A stretch of 64,000 nucleotides of DNA, taken from assembly GCF_035989285.1 (NCBI RefSeq), contig NZ_CP108513.1, positions 10,664,001 through 10,728,000 of the forward strand. Reading direction: 5' to 3'. The position numbers and the translations under genes were made by a program. The DNA is from Streptomyces sp. NBC_01235. GTDB lineage: Bacteria > Actinomycetota > Actinomycetes > Streptomycetales > Streptomycetaceae. Under the pieces are notes generated by a model. The model did not search any database. It worked only from the letters and a program-made list of their open reading frames with translations, and was not told where the DNA came from. Below, in pieces: positions 8,027 to 17,600 of this stretch (position 1 is the first letter of the stretch; each line of letters opens with the position of its first letter).

Positions 8027-9220
8027 TTGTTCCGCCGCAACGCAGTCCGGGCCATATGCGTCGGGCTTGTCGTGCTGCCCCTGCTGGGAACGGTGGCAGG
8101 CGCGTCGGCCGAGGTGGCGAGCCCGAAACCGGCCGGCAGCCCGTCCGCAACGGTCCGCCTGGAGTACTACGTACCTCAGGGCAGGATCCTGGAGGCAGGT
8201 GACGCACTGTGGTTCAGCATCCAGGGAATGCCATCGGGATGGGACACGGCGAAGGTCACCTCCCCGGCCCTGGAAGGCCCGATCATCCTGGCTCCCGTGA
8301 AAAAGGGGGCGACGCAGTCGGTCCAGGTCGACCAGGCGGGAACAGAGCACCGCATCCGTTCGGGTCTGCCCGCCGGCACCTATCCGGTCACCGCGACCAG
8401 TCACGGCCGTACCGTCGCCACGGCGCGACTCAAGGTCGCGGCCGAGGGCTCGGCCGAGATCAGCCGGTTCGTCATCGGGCCGAGAGACGCGTTCCCCAGC
8501 AGCGACACACCCGCCCGCGTGCGGCCCGGCAGTGAGGTCCGGGTGGTCCTCACGGACCTGCGGGCCGCACCGAAAGAGGAATCGCTGACGGTCACATCAC
8601 CCATCTTCAACGGTTCTTTGACCATCGAAACGGGCAGCCTGGACGACCCCGGGTGCAAGTGCGACGACGGCGGCACTGTCTATGCGGGCCATACCCGTCT
8701 GCGCGACGACGTGCCCAAGGGCCGCTACACGCTCACCGTGGTCAGCCACCATGGGCAGCAGACAGCCAAACAGCACGTCACGGTGGCCGGCGAGCCCGTC
8801 GCACACGGCCCTTCCTGGTCGATCACCGCTGCCGCCGCGGCCGGCGGCCTGGCCCTCACCATCGGGGCCGCACTCGTGGTACGCCGCCGCTCACGCGAGA
8901 CTGCCACGACCGCCAAGCTTGAAGATCAAGCTAGAGGGGGCGACGTGGCAGGCCGCGGCTCGCCCCTCAGCAGGCAACCCCCGGTGCCGCCGAACGGCAA
9001 GCCTCGGCGCTGGAACATGGCAACCAGCTCTTCGGCGCGACCGTCGCGGCCGACTACCTGCACGCCAGTGGCCTGCCCGTACGGTTCACCGCCTAGGAGG
9101 CCCCGACCTCGAGGAGCAGGCGCCGGCCGGGCATCTGGACGTGCGCGCCCTGGCCACGGGCCTGAAGGGAGCGGACCGAGCGCAGCTGAGCAGAGGCTCC
9201 GTCCAGCGAGAGGCTGCTGA
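8027..9220 (+). CDS. Secreted, C-terminally membrane-anchored protein
   Basis: The TTG at 8027 (AAGGGG upstream) starts a signal peptide, RRNAVRAICVGLVVLPLLG ending near ASA. About 240 extracytoplasmic residues with Ig-like beta-strand patterns follow (for example SGLPAGTYPVTATSHGR and DVPKGRYTLTVVSHHG). A transmembrane segment of Ala, Gly, Leu and Ile precedes the basic stop-transfer RRRSRE. This layout fits a surface protein facing outward. The last 100 or so residues after the anchor look like read-through into unrelated DNA. Another frame at about 8976-9096 carries a short scrap ending YLHASGLPVRFTA, so the original stop may be lost. The function is unknown. A protein with the same layout is encoded at 14969-15829. 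Confidence 0.65.
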   Translation: MFRRNAVRAICVGLVVLPLLGTVAGASAEVASPKPAGSPSATVRLEYYVPQGRILEAGDALWFSIQGMPSGWDTAKVTSPALEGPIILAPVKKGATQSVQVDQAGTEHRIRSGLPAGTYPVTATSHGRTVATARLKVAAEGSAEISRFVIGPRDAFPSSDTPARVRPGSEVRVVLTDLRAAPKEESLTVTSPIFNGSLTIETGSLDDPGCKCDDGGTVYAGHTRLRDDVPKGRYTLTVVSHHGQQTAKQHVTVAGEPVAHGPSWSITAAAAAGGLALTIGAALVVRRRSRETATTAKLEDQARGGDVAGRGSPLSRQPPVPPNGKPRRWNMATSSSARPSRPTTCTPVACPYGSPPRRPRPRGAGAGRASGRARPGHGPEGSGPSAAEQRLRPARGC

Positions 9221-9286
9221 TCACCACAGCTGCCGCCCTGTGTGTGCCGGCCCGGGCCCTCGGCGTGCAGGAGGTCGGGCGTGGAG

Positions 9287-9604
9287 TCATCGGGGGTGGT
9301 GCAGCCAGCGCTGGAGTGCGGCGTTGACGCTGCCGGAAAGGGCGCTGAGCTGGTCGATGGCGTCGCGGTCTCCGGGGTATGGCGGAATTCCGGCCGCGGT
9401 CAGCGCGGCGTGCAGGTCGATGCGTCGTTGGTCGCGCGGGGCGATGGTGAGGCTGAGGCGCTTGACGGGGTTCGGCGGCGGCAGCAGGTAGTCCGTGTCC
9501 TGGTTCGAGTCGGCTGGGTCCGGCCAGAGGACTTCGGCCTCATCGACGGCATAGGGGTCGACGAAGGCGCGGGGGGCGCTGTGTTCGGGGACGGTGGTCG
9601 TCAC
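9287..9604 (-). CDS. Small acidic hypothetical protein
   Basis: This is a 105-residue protein starting at a GTG preceded by GAGGAG at 8 bp. The N-terminal half is Pro/Asp-rich (DEAEVLWPDPADSNQDTDYL) and the second half is predicted helical (DQRRIDLHAALTAAGIPP, then DAIDQLSALSGSVNAALQRWL). No family is recognised, and there is no signal peptide or membrane segment. The good ribosome binding site and typical codon use support it being real. Its neighbours are unrelated fragments, so context gives no role. Confidence 0.5.
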   Translation of the reverse strand: MTTTVPEHSAPRAFVDPYAVDEAEVLWPDPADSNQDTDYLLPPPNPVKRLSLTIAPRDQRRIDLHAALTAAGIPPYPGDRDAIDQLSALSGSVNAALQRWLHHPR

Positions 9605-9999
9605 TTCGGTCTCCTCACCGGCTTCTTGCAGTTCTGCCGGACATGAGGCAAGCGGAGCCCGCGCCGGTTGCGGTCACGGCCGTACATCACGCTGACGGCG
9701 TCATCGGCGGTTCATCCGCTGATCCGACCAGCAGTCCAAGGCAGAGCTCCCCTACCGCATCCCCGAGCCGTGCCCCAGGAGTTCACACGGTTCGGCGGCG
9801 GAGGGGAGAGAGCGAGAGCACGATGGCGCCCCGGCCCAGGGCGTCCCTTTCGAGGTGCGGCGACGGAGTGCCGGCCTGCACGAGACGGTGACGGCCCGGG
9901 CGTGGGCCCGCGAGCAGGAGTGGGAGCAGGTCAGGGGCAGGAATGCGGTGGCCGCCAAGGCCCGCCCCATACCCCCAACAACGATCTGGGCACGGGCGG
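9605..9999. other. Region without a supported gene
   Basis: Several overlapping open frames exist on both strands, but none has a recognisable domain, a good ribosome binding site or a clear codon bias. Confidence 0.4.
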
Positions 10000-10299
10000 T
10001 CACATGAGCGGCCGCCCAGGTCCCAGCGGCACCCGGGCGCAGTGCACAGGTTCTGTGCCCACAGTGGGGGCCGGCTCCTCATAGCACTCGATCAGCAGGT
10101 CACCGCGTAGGTCGTCGAGTTCGCTCCGGGCCTCCTGCAGGAACTTGGTGGCCCACGCTTCCAGGGACGAGTCCCTCAACGCCCCATTAGGTACCTGGCT
10201 GAACTCCGGTCCGCCCAGTCCCTTCCACCCGGCCCACGGCTCAGCGACTGTGCGAATGCGCAGGCGCTACCAGTAGGGCTGCCAATAGGGCTTCTTCAT
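10000..10299 (-). pseudogene. Small hypothetical protein interrupted by an in-frame TAG
   Basis: An ATG at 10299 follows GGAGCGGAG. The frame opens MKKPYWQPYW, meets TAG at 10269-10267 (codon 11), then continues for 88 sense codons with protein-like composition (for example VAEPWAGWKGLGGPEFSQ and ARSELDDLRGDLLIECYEE) to a TGA at 10000. The excellent start signal and the coherent frame after the stop suggest a gene killed by one nonsense change, or a sequencing error. No family is recognised. Confidence 0.4.
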
Positions 10300-10411
10300 C
10301 ACGACTCCGCTCCAGCCATCATTCAACGCCCTCGTGGCTACGTTTTGCCCCTCCCTCGGTCAACGCGGCAACCTCGTCATTTTGCCGAGCACACGATCGC
10401 CTGGACAGGTC

Positions 10412-10930
10412 CTACGCGGCAGCGAGTTGGAGGAGTTCCGGCGACGCCCTGGGCGCGGCTGTGGGGGTGGAAGCGGGGGAGAAGGTCGTCGACGAGGCTG
10501 ACGCAGCGGGGTGCGCCGATACGGCGGGTCAGGAGCAGGGACTGGGTGGCGGCGGCTGCGGCGGGCTCGGTTCCTTCAGGTCGAGGAAGCTGGCGGCGCG
10601 GTAGGCGAGGAACATCCCGCGGGTCTTGTCCCGGGCCGTGGGCAGCAGGCGTTCGCCCTCGGCGATGAGCTGGCGGGCGACGCCGGTGTCACCGAGGTCA
10701 ACCAGCGCCTGGCCGGGGTCCAGGGCGAGATCGGCCTCGGACACCCAGGCACACCAGGCGGGCCGGTCGTCGCCGGCGTCGCTGAGGTGCTGCTCGGCCG
10801 CGGAGAGCGCGCGCAGGACGGCACGCGGTTGCCTCTTGTCGCCCTGCTCGGCGGGGGCCCCTATCTCCTTGGTCAAGGTGGATGGGTGCTGCTTCAGGGC
10901 GTCTGGAACGATGTGCCCCGTGGATGTCGA
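10412..10930 (-). pseudogene. TPR-region remnant of an XRE-type transcriptional regulator
   Basis: The minus strand encodes tetratricopeptide-like helices (AVLRALSAAEQHLSDAGDD; LVDLGDTGVARQLIAEGE; KTRGMFLAYRAASFLDLKEP). In another frame the usual end of such regulators follows (TRRIGAPRCVSLVDDLLPRF). This is the C-terminal sensor half common in Streptomyces helix-turn-helix proteins. The DNA-binding domain is missing and at least one frameshift breaks the remainder. Confidence 0.55.
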
Positions 10931-11156
10931 TGATCAGACGGTGGCAGTGGGCGGGGACGGACCGGAGTGGACGGGTGTAGTGAGCCAGCGCCTCCGTTGC
11001 TGCGTCTGTGGTGGGCCGACTGATGGCTCCGAGGATTACGTGCTCGTCGAATTGACGGCACAGTTCGCTGGCACTCGCCAATGGCTGGGTGCGCATGCGG
11101 AGCACCTGAATTCCGTCCTTGCAGAGGGTTTCTCCGTGGAGGTTCACAAGATGTAG
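10920..11156 (+). CDS. Small CxxC-containing conserved hypothetical protein
   Basis: This 78-residue protein has a single Cys cluster, RCCVCGGP, near residue 25, followed by YVLVELTAQF and a helical C-terminus (QWLGAHAEHLNSVLAEGF). One CxxC pair could bind metal only with a partner or as a dimer. The GTG at 10920 is used; GTGs further in are possible and the ribosome binding site is weak. The gene overlaps the divergent regulator remnant by a few bases. It looks like a conserved Streptomyces orphan; the function is not known. Confidence 0.5.
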   Translation: MDVDDQTVAVGGDGPEWTGVVSQRLRCCVCGGPTDGSEDYVLVELTAQFAGTRQWLGAHAEHLNSVLAEGFSVEVHKM

Positions 11157-11187
11157 GGGTTTCGCTCGCAGACGGGACTGGTTGCCT

Positions 11188-11310
11188 TCAGCCCGCTCCG
11201 GATGGCTGGGGTTCGTAGAAGGTTCCGTCGCGGAGCATGGCGAAGAGGACGTCGGCCCGACGGCGGGCAAGGCAGAGCAGGGCCGATATCGGCTGTGCGT
11301 TTCCAGCTCA
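11188..11310 (-). pseudogene. IS110-family transposase, last 35 codons
   Basis: The minus strand ends with ALLCLARRRADVLFAMLRDG then TFYEP, the characteristic C-terminal end of IS110-family (DEDD) transposases. Everything upstream is lost. Confidence 0.6.
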
Positions 11311-11435
11311 GCCGTGCGCGTAAGTGTCAGATCACCAAGACGATGGTGGTTGGCAGTGTCCGTGGGGCCGGTGTCAGAGGCAGGTCCTAGCCTCGTCCTC
11401 GAGGGACCTAACACCTGTACCCGGAGGGCAGCACC

Positions 11436-11843
11436 ATGGCTTCGATGCCACAGAAGATCACAACTTTCCTGATGTTCGAGGGCAGGGCGGAGGAGGCGCT
11501 GACCTTCTACATGTCGCTGTTCGAGGACGCCGAGGTTGTTGAAATCTCCCGCTACGGCGCCGACGGCCCCGGCGAGGCGGGCACGGTCCAGCGCGCCACG
11601 TTCTCGCTCGCCGGACAGCGGTTCATGTGCATCGACAGCTATGTCAAGCACGCCTTCGGGTTCACCCCGGCGGTGTCACTGTTCGTCGAGTGCGACACCG
11701 AGGCCGAGCTCGACCGTCTCTATGGTGCCCTCGCTGAACAGGGCACGGAGCTCATGCCGCTGGGCTCGTACGGCTTCAGTGCCAAGTTCGGCTGGGTGAA
11801 CGACCGCTTCGGCGTCTCCTGGCAGCTGAACCTGCAGGAGTGA
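11436..11843 (+). CDS. VOC-family (PhnB-like) protein
   Basis: This is a 135-residue vicinal oxygen chelate fold protein of the PhnB/3-demethylubiquinone-methyltransferase-like group. The hallmark start KITTFLMFEGRAEEALTFY is followed by the paired beta-alpha-beta-beta-beta modules and the ending FGWVNDRFGVSWQLNL. Such small proteins are often metal-independent or of unknown activity. GGAGG lies 10 bp before the ATG. It stands alone between IS remnants. The length is normal and the reading frame intact. Confidence 0.85.
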   Translation: MASMPQKITTFLMFEGRAEEALTFYMSLFEDAEVVEISRYGADGPGEAGTVQRATFSLAGQRFMCIDSYVKHAFGFTPAVSLFVECDTEAELDRLYGALAEQGTELMPLGSYGFSAKFGWVNDRFGVSWQLNLQE

Positions 11844-12055
11844 CAGTGGTGCGGCGCAGAATCCAGAACGGAAGACCGTAAGCGGCTGTCAGTCAATAGC
11901 CACATAACGTCACCGCTGCTCTGATCAGCCGGGTTTGCTCGGACAGTGCTCATGATCACGCGGAGTTGCTCACCAAACTGTGGATCCTGAATGAGCGAGG
12001 CGAACCGTGCGGCAGTCAGGTCAGCTCGGTCAACACGGTGGCCATGGAGTCATAG

Positions 12056-13498
12056 GTGCTGCCTACGCCGTCGGTGTTGTTGATCCAGCCCGGCATGGAG
12101 GCCGAGGTCGACTTCGGTGACGTGACCATCCGGCTCGCCGGCGAGCTTGTGACCTGCTACTTGTTCTCCTTCCGCTATTCCTGCTCGGGCAAGGCCGTCC
12201 ACCGTGTCTTCGCGTCCTGCGGCCAGGAGGCCTTCTTCGAAGGGCAAGTTCACGCGCTACGGACGCTGGGCGGGGTCCCACGGAGCAAGGTCCGATACGA
12301 CAACCTCAAGGCCGCCGTCGCCCGGGTGCTGGGGCTGAGCCGGGCCAGGGTGGAAGCCGACCGGTGGATCGCCTTCAGGTCGCACTTCGCGATCGAGAGC
12401 TTCTACTGTCGGCCGGGCATCGAGGGCGCCCACGAGAAGGGCGGAGTGGAGGGCCAAATCGGCTTCTTCCGCCGCAACCACTTCACCCCGGTGCCCGAGG
12501 TCGACTGGCTGGCCGAGCCGAACGAACTGGTCGATCAGTGGGATCTGCAGGATGGACGGCGCCGGATCGGTTCGCGGCCCCGAATGATTGATGAGTACTT
12601 CCAGGTCGAGCGGCCCCTGCTGATGCCGCTGCCGGAGGAGCCTTTCGAGACGGGCCGGCTCTTCACTCCCAGGGTCGACCGCTACAGCCAGATCGCGGTC
12701 CGCACGAACCGATACTCGGTACCGGTCCGCCTGATCGGCAAGCGGGTCCGGGTGGTGCTGCACGCCTCCCACCTGGTGGTTTACGACAGGAACGTGGAAG
12801 TCGCACGGCACGAGCGGCTGATCGCGAAGGGCGGCTGCCGCCTGGATCTGGACCACTACCTCGAAGCCCTGATCCGCAAACCGGGTGCCTTCCCCGGCGC
12901 TACCGCGCTCGAACAGGCCCGCTCAGCAGGCAAGTTCACCCCGGTCCATGACGCCTGGTGGGCCGCGGCGGTCAAGGCTCACGGAGACACCTCCGGCACG
13001 AGGGCACTGATCGAGGTGCTGCTGCTGGGCCGCCACGTCGCTCACGAGCACCTGGTCGCCGGTCTGGCCACCGCCCTGCAGGCCGGGGCACTGACCGCGG
13101 ACGCGGTCGCTCTGGAGGCCCGCAAGGCCGCGCAGGCGGAGGACGAGCCGTCCGGACCCGCTTCGCTGGCCGGATCGGCCGGTGAGGCGACGGTGACGTT
13201 TCTGCACGAGTGGCGGCTCGCGCATCTTCCCCCCGGCACCAGGCTGCTGCCCTCGGTGACCCACTACGACCAACTGCTCCGACGCTGTCGCACCAGCAGC
13301 GGTGAACACCGCGAGGGAGAAGCACAGTTCCAAGTCCTCACCGAACGCGAGGAGAAGAATAGCGTCGCCGTCGCCTCGAACGAGTCCTACTCGATGGTCC
13401 CCGTGCCACAAGGGCGGGCCGCCCGATGGACAGCCAGTTCCAGGGGCGGGGAAGAACTGTCCAGGGTGGCCGAAAGCCAGCGCGTAGCGCCGTCGTAG
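12056..13498 (+). pseudogene. istA: IS21-family transposase IstA lacking its N-terminus
   Basis: The DDE core begins PGMEAEVDFGDVTIRLAGE (first catalytic Asp), then the second Asp in SKVRYDNLKAAV and the Glu in PGIEGAHEKGGVEGQIGFFR, and the IstA C-terminal region follows. The N-terminal helix-turn-helix domain is missing. The 3' end after LLPSVTHYDQLLRR runs into non-homologous sequence, and no istB follows. An isolated IstA N-terminus of the same type lies in reverse at 17601-17924. Confidence 0.85.
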
Positions 13499-13504
13499 GA
13501 GCCG

Positions 13505-13538
13505 GGGCCGTCGTAGGCACCGGTGCCTACGACGGCCC
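13505..13538. repeat. Perfect 34-bp palindrome
   Basis: Two 17-bp arms meet without a loop at 13521/13522 (left arm GGGCCGTCGTAGGCACC). An extra partial copy of the arm, GCCGTCGTAGG, lies just upstream. It sits between the end of the IstA remnant and a convergent VOC gene. It could act as a bidirectional terminator or be a resolution or transposition scar. Confidence 0.7.
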
Positions 13539-13669
13539 GCTCGTGGCCTTCCTGGCGTCCACTGACGCGCGCTGGATCACCCGGGGACACCATCCCCTCT
13601 CCGGCGGCTGCGCTGACGCCACGCGGTCTTCGCCGCTGACCCGAAAACGGCCGGAGCCGTTGCTCAAGG

Positions 13670-14407
13670 TCAGCGAGGGGTGAGGAGGCAGAACTCGTTG
13701 CCTTCCGGATCGGCCAGAACCGTCCAGGAGATTGCGGACTGGTCGATACCAGGGTCGGTGGCGCCCAGAGCGCGCAGTCGGGCTTCCTCTGCTCCCAGGT
13801 CGTCACCGGGGTAGGGGCACACGTCGAGGTGGACGCGGTTCCACACGCTCTTGGTGTCGGGGGTGCGGAGGAACTCCAGGTAGGGGCCGACGCCCTTGGC
13901 GGAACGCATGGCCGCGCGGTCGTCGGCGACCTCGTGCAGCGTCCAGTCCATCGTCTCGCCCCAGAACCGGGCCATCCCTCGTGGGTCGGTGCAGTCGACC
14001 ACCACCGCAGCGATCGGCCCGGTGTCCCGGTAGATCGGACGGGGCTCCAGGACGCAGAACTCGTTGCCCTCCGGGTCGGCCATGACCGTCCAGGGGACGT
14101 CACCCTGACCCACGTCGGCGAGCGTCGCGCCGAGATCCTTCAGGCGCGCGACCAACTCCGCCTGATGGGCGGTCGAGGTGGTGGCCAGATCAAGGTGCAC
14201 CCGGTTCTTCACCGTTTTGGGTTCCGGGCGGGCGACGATGTCGATGCAGACGGCCACGGGGTCGGGGTAGACGAAGCCCACGGGTTCGAGGTTGGTCACG
14301 CCGGGTGCCTCGCTGTCGACACCCCAACCGAGTGCCTCCGCCCAGAACCGGCCGAGCACGGAGTCGTCCCGGGCCTTCATATTAATCTGCACGAGTCTTG
14401 TTGCCAT
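13670..14407 (-). CDS. Two-domain VOC (glyoxalase-like) protein
   Basis: This 245-residue protein is made of two tandem glyoxalase-like modules. Each module ends in the same signature (PWTVMADPEGNEFCVL near residue 105 and SWTVLADPEGNEFCLL near residue 230). Each also contains a VHLDV/VHLDL strand and an RFW segment near its start (GRFWAEALGWG; ARFWGETMDW). This is the Glyoxalase_6 type common in Streptomyces, of unknown substrate. The ATG at 14407 is the natural start; the ribosome binding site (AGGA) is modest. The gene is intact and stands alone. Confidence 0.85.
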   Translation of the reverse strand: MATRLVQINMKARDDSVLGRFWAEALGWGVDSEAPGVTNLEPVGFVYPDPVAVCIDIVARPEPKTVKNRVHLDLATTSTAHQAELVARLKDLGATLADVGQGDVPWTVMADPEGNEFCVLEPRPIYRDTGPIAAVVVDCTDPRGMARFWGETMDWTLHEVADDRAAMRSAKGVGPYLEFLRTPDTKSVWNRVHLDVCPYPGDDLGAEEARLRALGATDPGIDQSAISWTVLADPEGNEFCLLTPR

Positions 14408-14968
14408 GTCTCAGATCCTAGAAGCTGCGCCGGTCCGGACCGCCGTGATCAGACATGTGCTCGACCCGGTGCTGACCATGGTCGCCCCTTTCGGCGTCGC
14501 CGCGGCCAGCCGGTAGGAGTTCCTCGAACAACTCGGCCAACGGTTCGCGAACCAGCCCGGATCATCGGCCGAGGTTCAAAACCAGTATCCCGTCCCATTG
14601 AGGCGATCTCGGTCGTCGGGTGACGTCATTTCTGGTGAACATCCGCAGCACTCAAGATCGCCAGCTGCTGCCCAAACCGCTGACCAATCGCTGCTACTTC
14701 ACGTGAACGGAGCCATCGGCCGTGACGGACTACTGGAAAGCATCGGTCTTGTCTTGCGGGGGGTGGGTTGGAAGTCCACGAGGCTCCTTGTACGGTCAGC
14801 CCCCTGCCACAGAAACACGGAGAGAAGGTGCACTTCGGAGAGCACGAGGTCGACGTCTCCCCGCTCGGCGGGGCGAGGTCTTCGTCAAGCGCGAGTACCC
14901 TGTCGCAGCGGGACGCACCGATCGCATAGGGATGTGAGACAGGGGTGCGAGCAGAAGGTTCGGGCCCC
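14408..14968. other. Region without a supported gene
   Basis: Short open frames occur on both strands, but none shows a domain or strong start signals. It contains the leader of the secreted protein at 14969. Confidence 0.45.
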
Positions 14969-15829
14969 ATGGCTGAGCGTGTCATCGTGCGCCGAATCGC
15001 TTCCGCCATCGTGTCCCTGGCCGCGCTCGGGACTGCGGCGGGGCCGGTGTGGGCGCGGCCCCAGCCGGCGTCGGGGGATCAGACCGCTTTACGTGCCGAG
15101 GCTGCAACGGCGTCCGTCGAGGGCAGCACCCGGAGGGAGACCGGCGGATCGCTGGCCACCGGCCACCGGAGCCAGCCGATGCAATGGCCCGGGACCACCG
15201 CTACCCGCGTGTTGCCCACCACCACGGTCCACGGCGTAGACCTGCCGTCCCCTGGCAGGGACCTCCCCGTCGGTATGTCCCAGCCGTCGCCGCCGGCCGA
15301 CTACACCCCCGTCACCGATACGATCAAGGGCAGGGTGGGGGACACCGTCGTGGTCCGGCTCGGTGTGTCGAACCTGGGCCCCGGTTCCCCCAACGGAGGA
15401 GTCCTCGGATCCTTCGCGGTGGTGCCGCCACCCGGGACCACGATCACGTCCATTCCCTGGGAAGGGGACGACGACGATCGGAGATACTCATGCCGGCCAC
15501 CACAGGACACGGACAACTACTTTTTCTGGTGCGACCTCTCCGAGCGGCGTGCTCCATCGCCCGGGTTCTCGACCACCATCGGTTTCCGCATCCGCATCGA
15601 CAAGCGGATCCCCGGCGCCAAGGGATCCATCACGGTGTACGGTCCGAACGACCCCGTACCCGGCAACGACCGCGACGCGATCCCCGTCGAGGCCGCACCC
15701 GCGCCGCTCTGGCGGTGGCGGAATCCGCTCTGGCACTGGCAGCATTGGGCGCCGGCGGCGGGGGTGCTGGTCCTTGTGGCCCCGGCGGGCAGATGGTTCG
15801 TCAGGAGGCGGCGAGAGGGCAGGCCCTAG
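14969..15829 (+). CDS. Secreted protein with C-terminal membrane anchor
   Basis: A signal peptide (RRIASAIVSLAALGTAAG, cleavage near VWA) is followed by a Pro/Thr-rich linker. A beta-rich domain comes next, resembling DUF11-like repeats: VGDTVVVRLGVSNLGPGSP, then SFAVVPPPGTTI, two Cys residues that could pair, and ITVYGPNDPVPGNDRDA. A transmembrane segment (PAAGVLVLVAPAG) and the basic tail RRRREGRP end the protein. It should be exported and anchored facing outward. The ATG at 14969 has GAAGG upstream; a GTG at 14945 is the alternative. Its layout matches that of the protein at 8027. No sorting motif (LPxTG/LAxTG) was seen. Confidence 0.7.
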   Translation: MAERVIVRRIASAIVSLAALGTAAGPVWARPQPASGDQTALRAEAATASVEGSTRRETGGSLATGHRSQPMQWPGTTATRVLPTTTVHGVDLPSPGRDLPVGMSQPSPPADYTPVTDTIKGRVGDTVVVRLGVSNLGPGSPNGGVLGSFAVVPPPGTTITSIPWEGDDDDRRYSCRPPQDTDNYFFWCDLSERRAPSPGFSTTIGFRIRIDKRIPGAKGSITVYGPNDPVPGNDRDAIPVEAAPAPLWRWRNPLWHWQHWAPAAGVLVLVAPAGRWFVRRRREGRP

Positions 15830-15951
15830 CCTCGCGCTTTCATGAAGCTTGGTGTCCGACGGGTGGTCAGACAAACGAAAAGTGCCTCTGACCAGCAAGA
15901 ATGAGGATTGTCGAGGTCCTTGTTCCTGCCACCGCCGGAGGCACTTCCCAG

Positions 15952-16447
15952 GTGAAGAAGCGTATCGGGTTCTACCCACGTGTCCGCGTCGAGGGTGGTG
16001 GCCGGGCGGTGGTCTCGCAGGCGGGAGGTGTCCTGCTGGTGGAGACGGCCCGTAAGACCGGGCTGGACCAGGCGATATCTGCGGCTCTGGCGCCGTGGCG
16101 CAAGTCGCGGGCGGTGCACGATCCGGGAAAGATCCTGCTGGATGTCGCCCTCGCGACGGCTCTGGGCGGGGACTGCCTCGCCGATGTCGCCATGCTGCGG
16201 GCCGAGCCCGACGTGTTCGGCCCGGTGGCGTCCGACCCCACGGTCTCCCGGCTCATCGACGCCCTCGCCGCAGCCGGACCCAAGGCGCTCACCGCGATCC
16301 GCACGGCGCGAGCCGAAGTACGGTCGCGGGTCTGGGAGTTGGCCGGTGAAGACAGTCCGGCCGCCAGTGGCCAGGTGATCGTGGCCCTGGACCGACGAGA
16401 TCATCCGGGCAACCGACTGGCTCAACGCCTTGCCGAGCCCCGGCTGA
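15952..16447 (+). pseudogene. Internally deleted IS1380-family transposase
   Basis: The first 140 codons are typical IS1380 transposase (RIGFYPRVRVEGGGRAVVSQ; DPGKILLDVALATALGGD; ASDPTVSRLIDALAAAG). At about 16380 the sequence jumps, in a different frame, to the characteristic IS1380 C-terminal end, WPWTDEIIRATDWLNALPSP, and a stop at 16445-16447. The central catalytic region is gone. Such short derivatives can be mobilised in trans if both ends remain; I could not confirm the terminal repeats. Confidence 0.75.
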
Positions 16448-16770
16448 CCAGCCACACCGACCGCCCCAACGATCCGCACCACCACACCGGGAAAGTGGAA
16501 ACTCGGCGCCCACCCGACGCGACAACCGGGCCGTCAACCTGCCCCAGCCCCGAAAAGACCGCACCTCGCAAACACAGAGTCCCCGTCAGCACACCGACGA
16601 GGACTCATGAACGATCGAGGCTGACCAGCCGGTGACATCCACTCAGACGGACAACTGACAACCCACAAACACCGTCAGAGCCATCCTTGCGAAAACCATT
16701 GGTGCCCGGCTTGCTCCGCTGATGGACTGACGTCCTACCGTGAGTCTGCCGCGTGACGGAGGTAGTGGTT

Positions 16771-17526
16771 GTGACAGGCTATGACGTGCTTGCCGAGGTG
16801 TACGAATGGCTCATCTCGGATGCAAAGTTGCCTCCAGCCGAGTTCACTGCGTCGTTCGACGACGTCCTCAATCTCCTGCCGTCGAACGCTCACGTCCTCG
16901 ACTGTTCGTGCGGAACCGGACAGTTGGCGGTTGGCCTCGCCGGTCGTGGCATGCAGGTTGTCGCAACTGACGCCAGCGAGGCGATGGTTCGTCGGACTGC
17001 AGAGTTGTCTGAGGAGTTCGGGGCATCCGTCCGGGCCGTACGGGCGAACTGGGAAGAGTTGCCCGACCATTTCCAGGACAACACGTTCGACATGGTGTTC
17101 TGCGTTGGCAACTCGCTTCACCATGCCGCGGGCGCGACAGGCAGGGGTGCTGCCCTGGAGTCGATGTCACGGCTTCTGCGCCCCGGCGGGCGCTTGGTAC
17201 TCACATCCCGCACTTGGGAACTCGTGAGGGCCAGAGGTTCCCGGCTGGAGATCAGTGACCGACTCGTCCGCCGGAACGGTCGCGATGCCGTCGTGGTCTA
17301 CCGCTGGGAGATTGCGCCGCATTGGGAGGAGGAGCACCACATCGAGATTGCGATCGCGCAAGTTGATGCGACCGGGTTGGTTCTTGTCCGCTCGGAACTG
17401 CTGTCCTGCTGGCCCTACCGGTACGAGGAACTCGAAGTCGAGCTGCACCGGGTCGGACTCCAAACGGAACTGAGCACGTTCGATCTTGAGGCCGAGAACT
17501 ACATGGTGGTCGCGAGCAAGGTATAA
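16771..17526 (+). CDS. SAM-dependent methyltransferase
   Basis: This 251-residue class I methyltransferase has the glycine-rich AdoMet loop VLDCSCGTGQLAVGL (about residues 43-57), the acidic end of strand 2 in VVATDASEAMV, motif IV DMVFCVGNSLHH, and PGGRLVLTSRTWE after helix D. This is the Methyltransf_25/11 pattern for small-molecule or protein methylation; the acceptor cannot be inferred. The GTG at 16771 is preferred over an upstream GTG at 16753 because GGAGG lies 9 bp before it. The gene is isolated between an IS1380 remnant and an IS21 remnant, with no operon partner. Confidence 0.85.
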   Translation: MTGYDVLAEVYEWLISDAKLPPAEFTASFDDVLNLLPSNAHVLDCSCGTGQLAVGLAGRGMQVVATDASEAMVRRTAELSEEFGASVRAVRANWEELPDHFQDNTFDMVFCVGNSLHHAAGATGRGAALESMSRLLRPGGRLVLTSRTWELVRARGSRLEISDRLVRRNGRDAVVVYRWEIAPHWEEEHHIEIAIAQVDATGLVLVRSELLSCWPYRYEELEVELHRVGLQTELSTFDLEAENYMVVASKV

Positions 17527-17600
17527 ACACCGGACTCTCAGTCCCTGGCCGGACCGCGCGGTTGCTCGCAGGACGCTTGCGCCCTCTCATCGGTGCGGGT

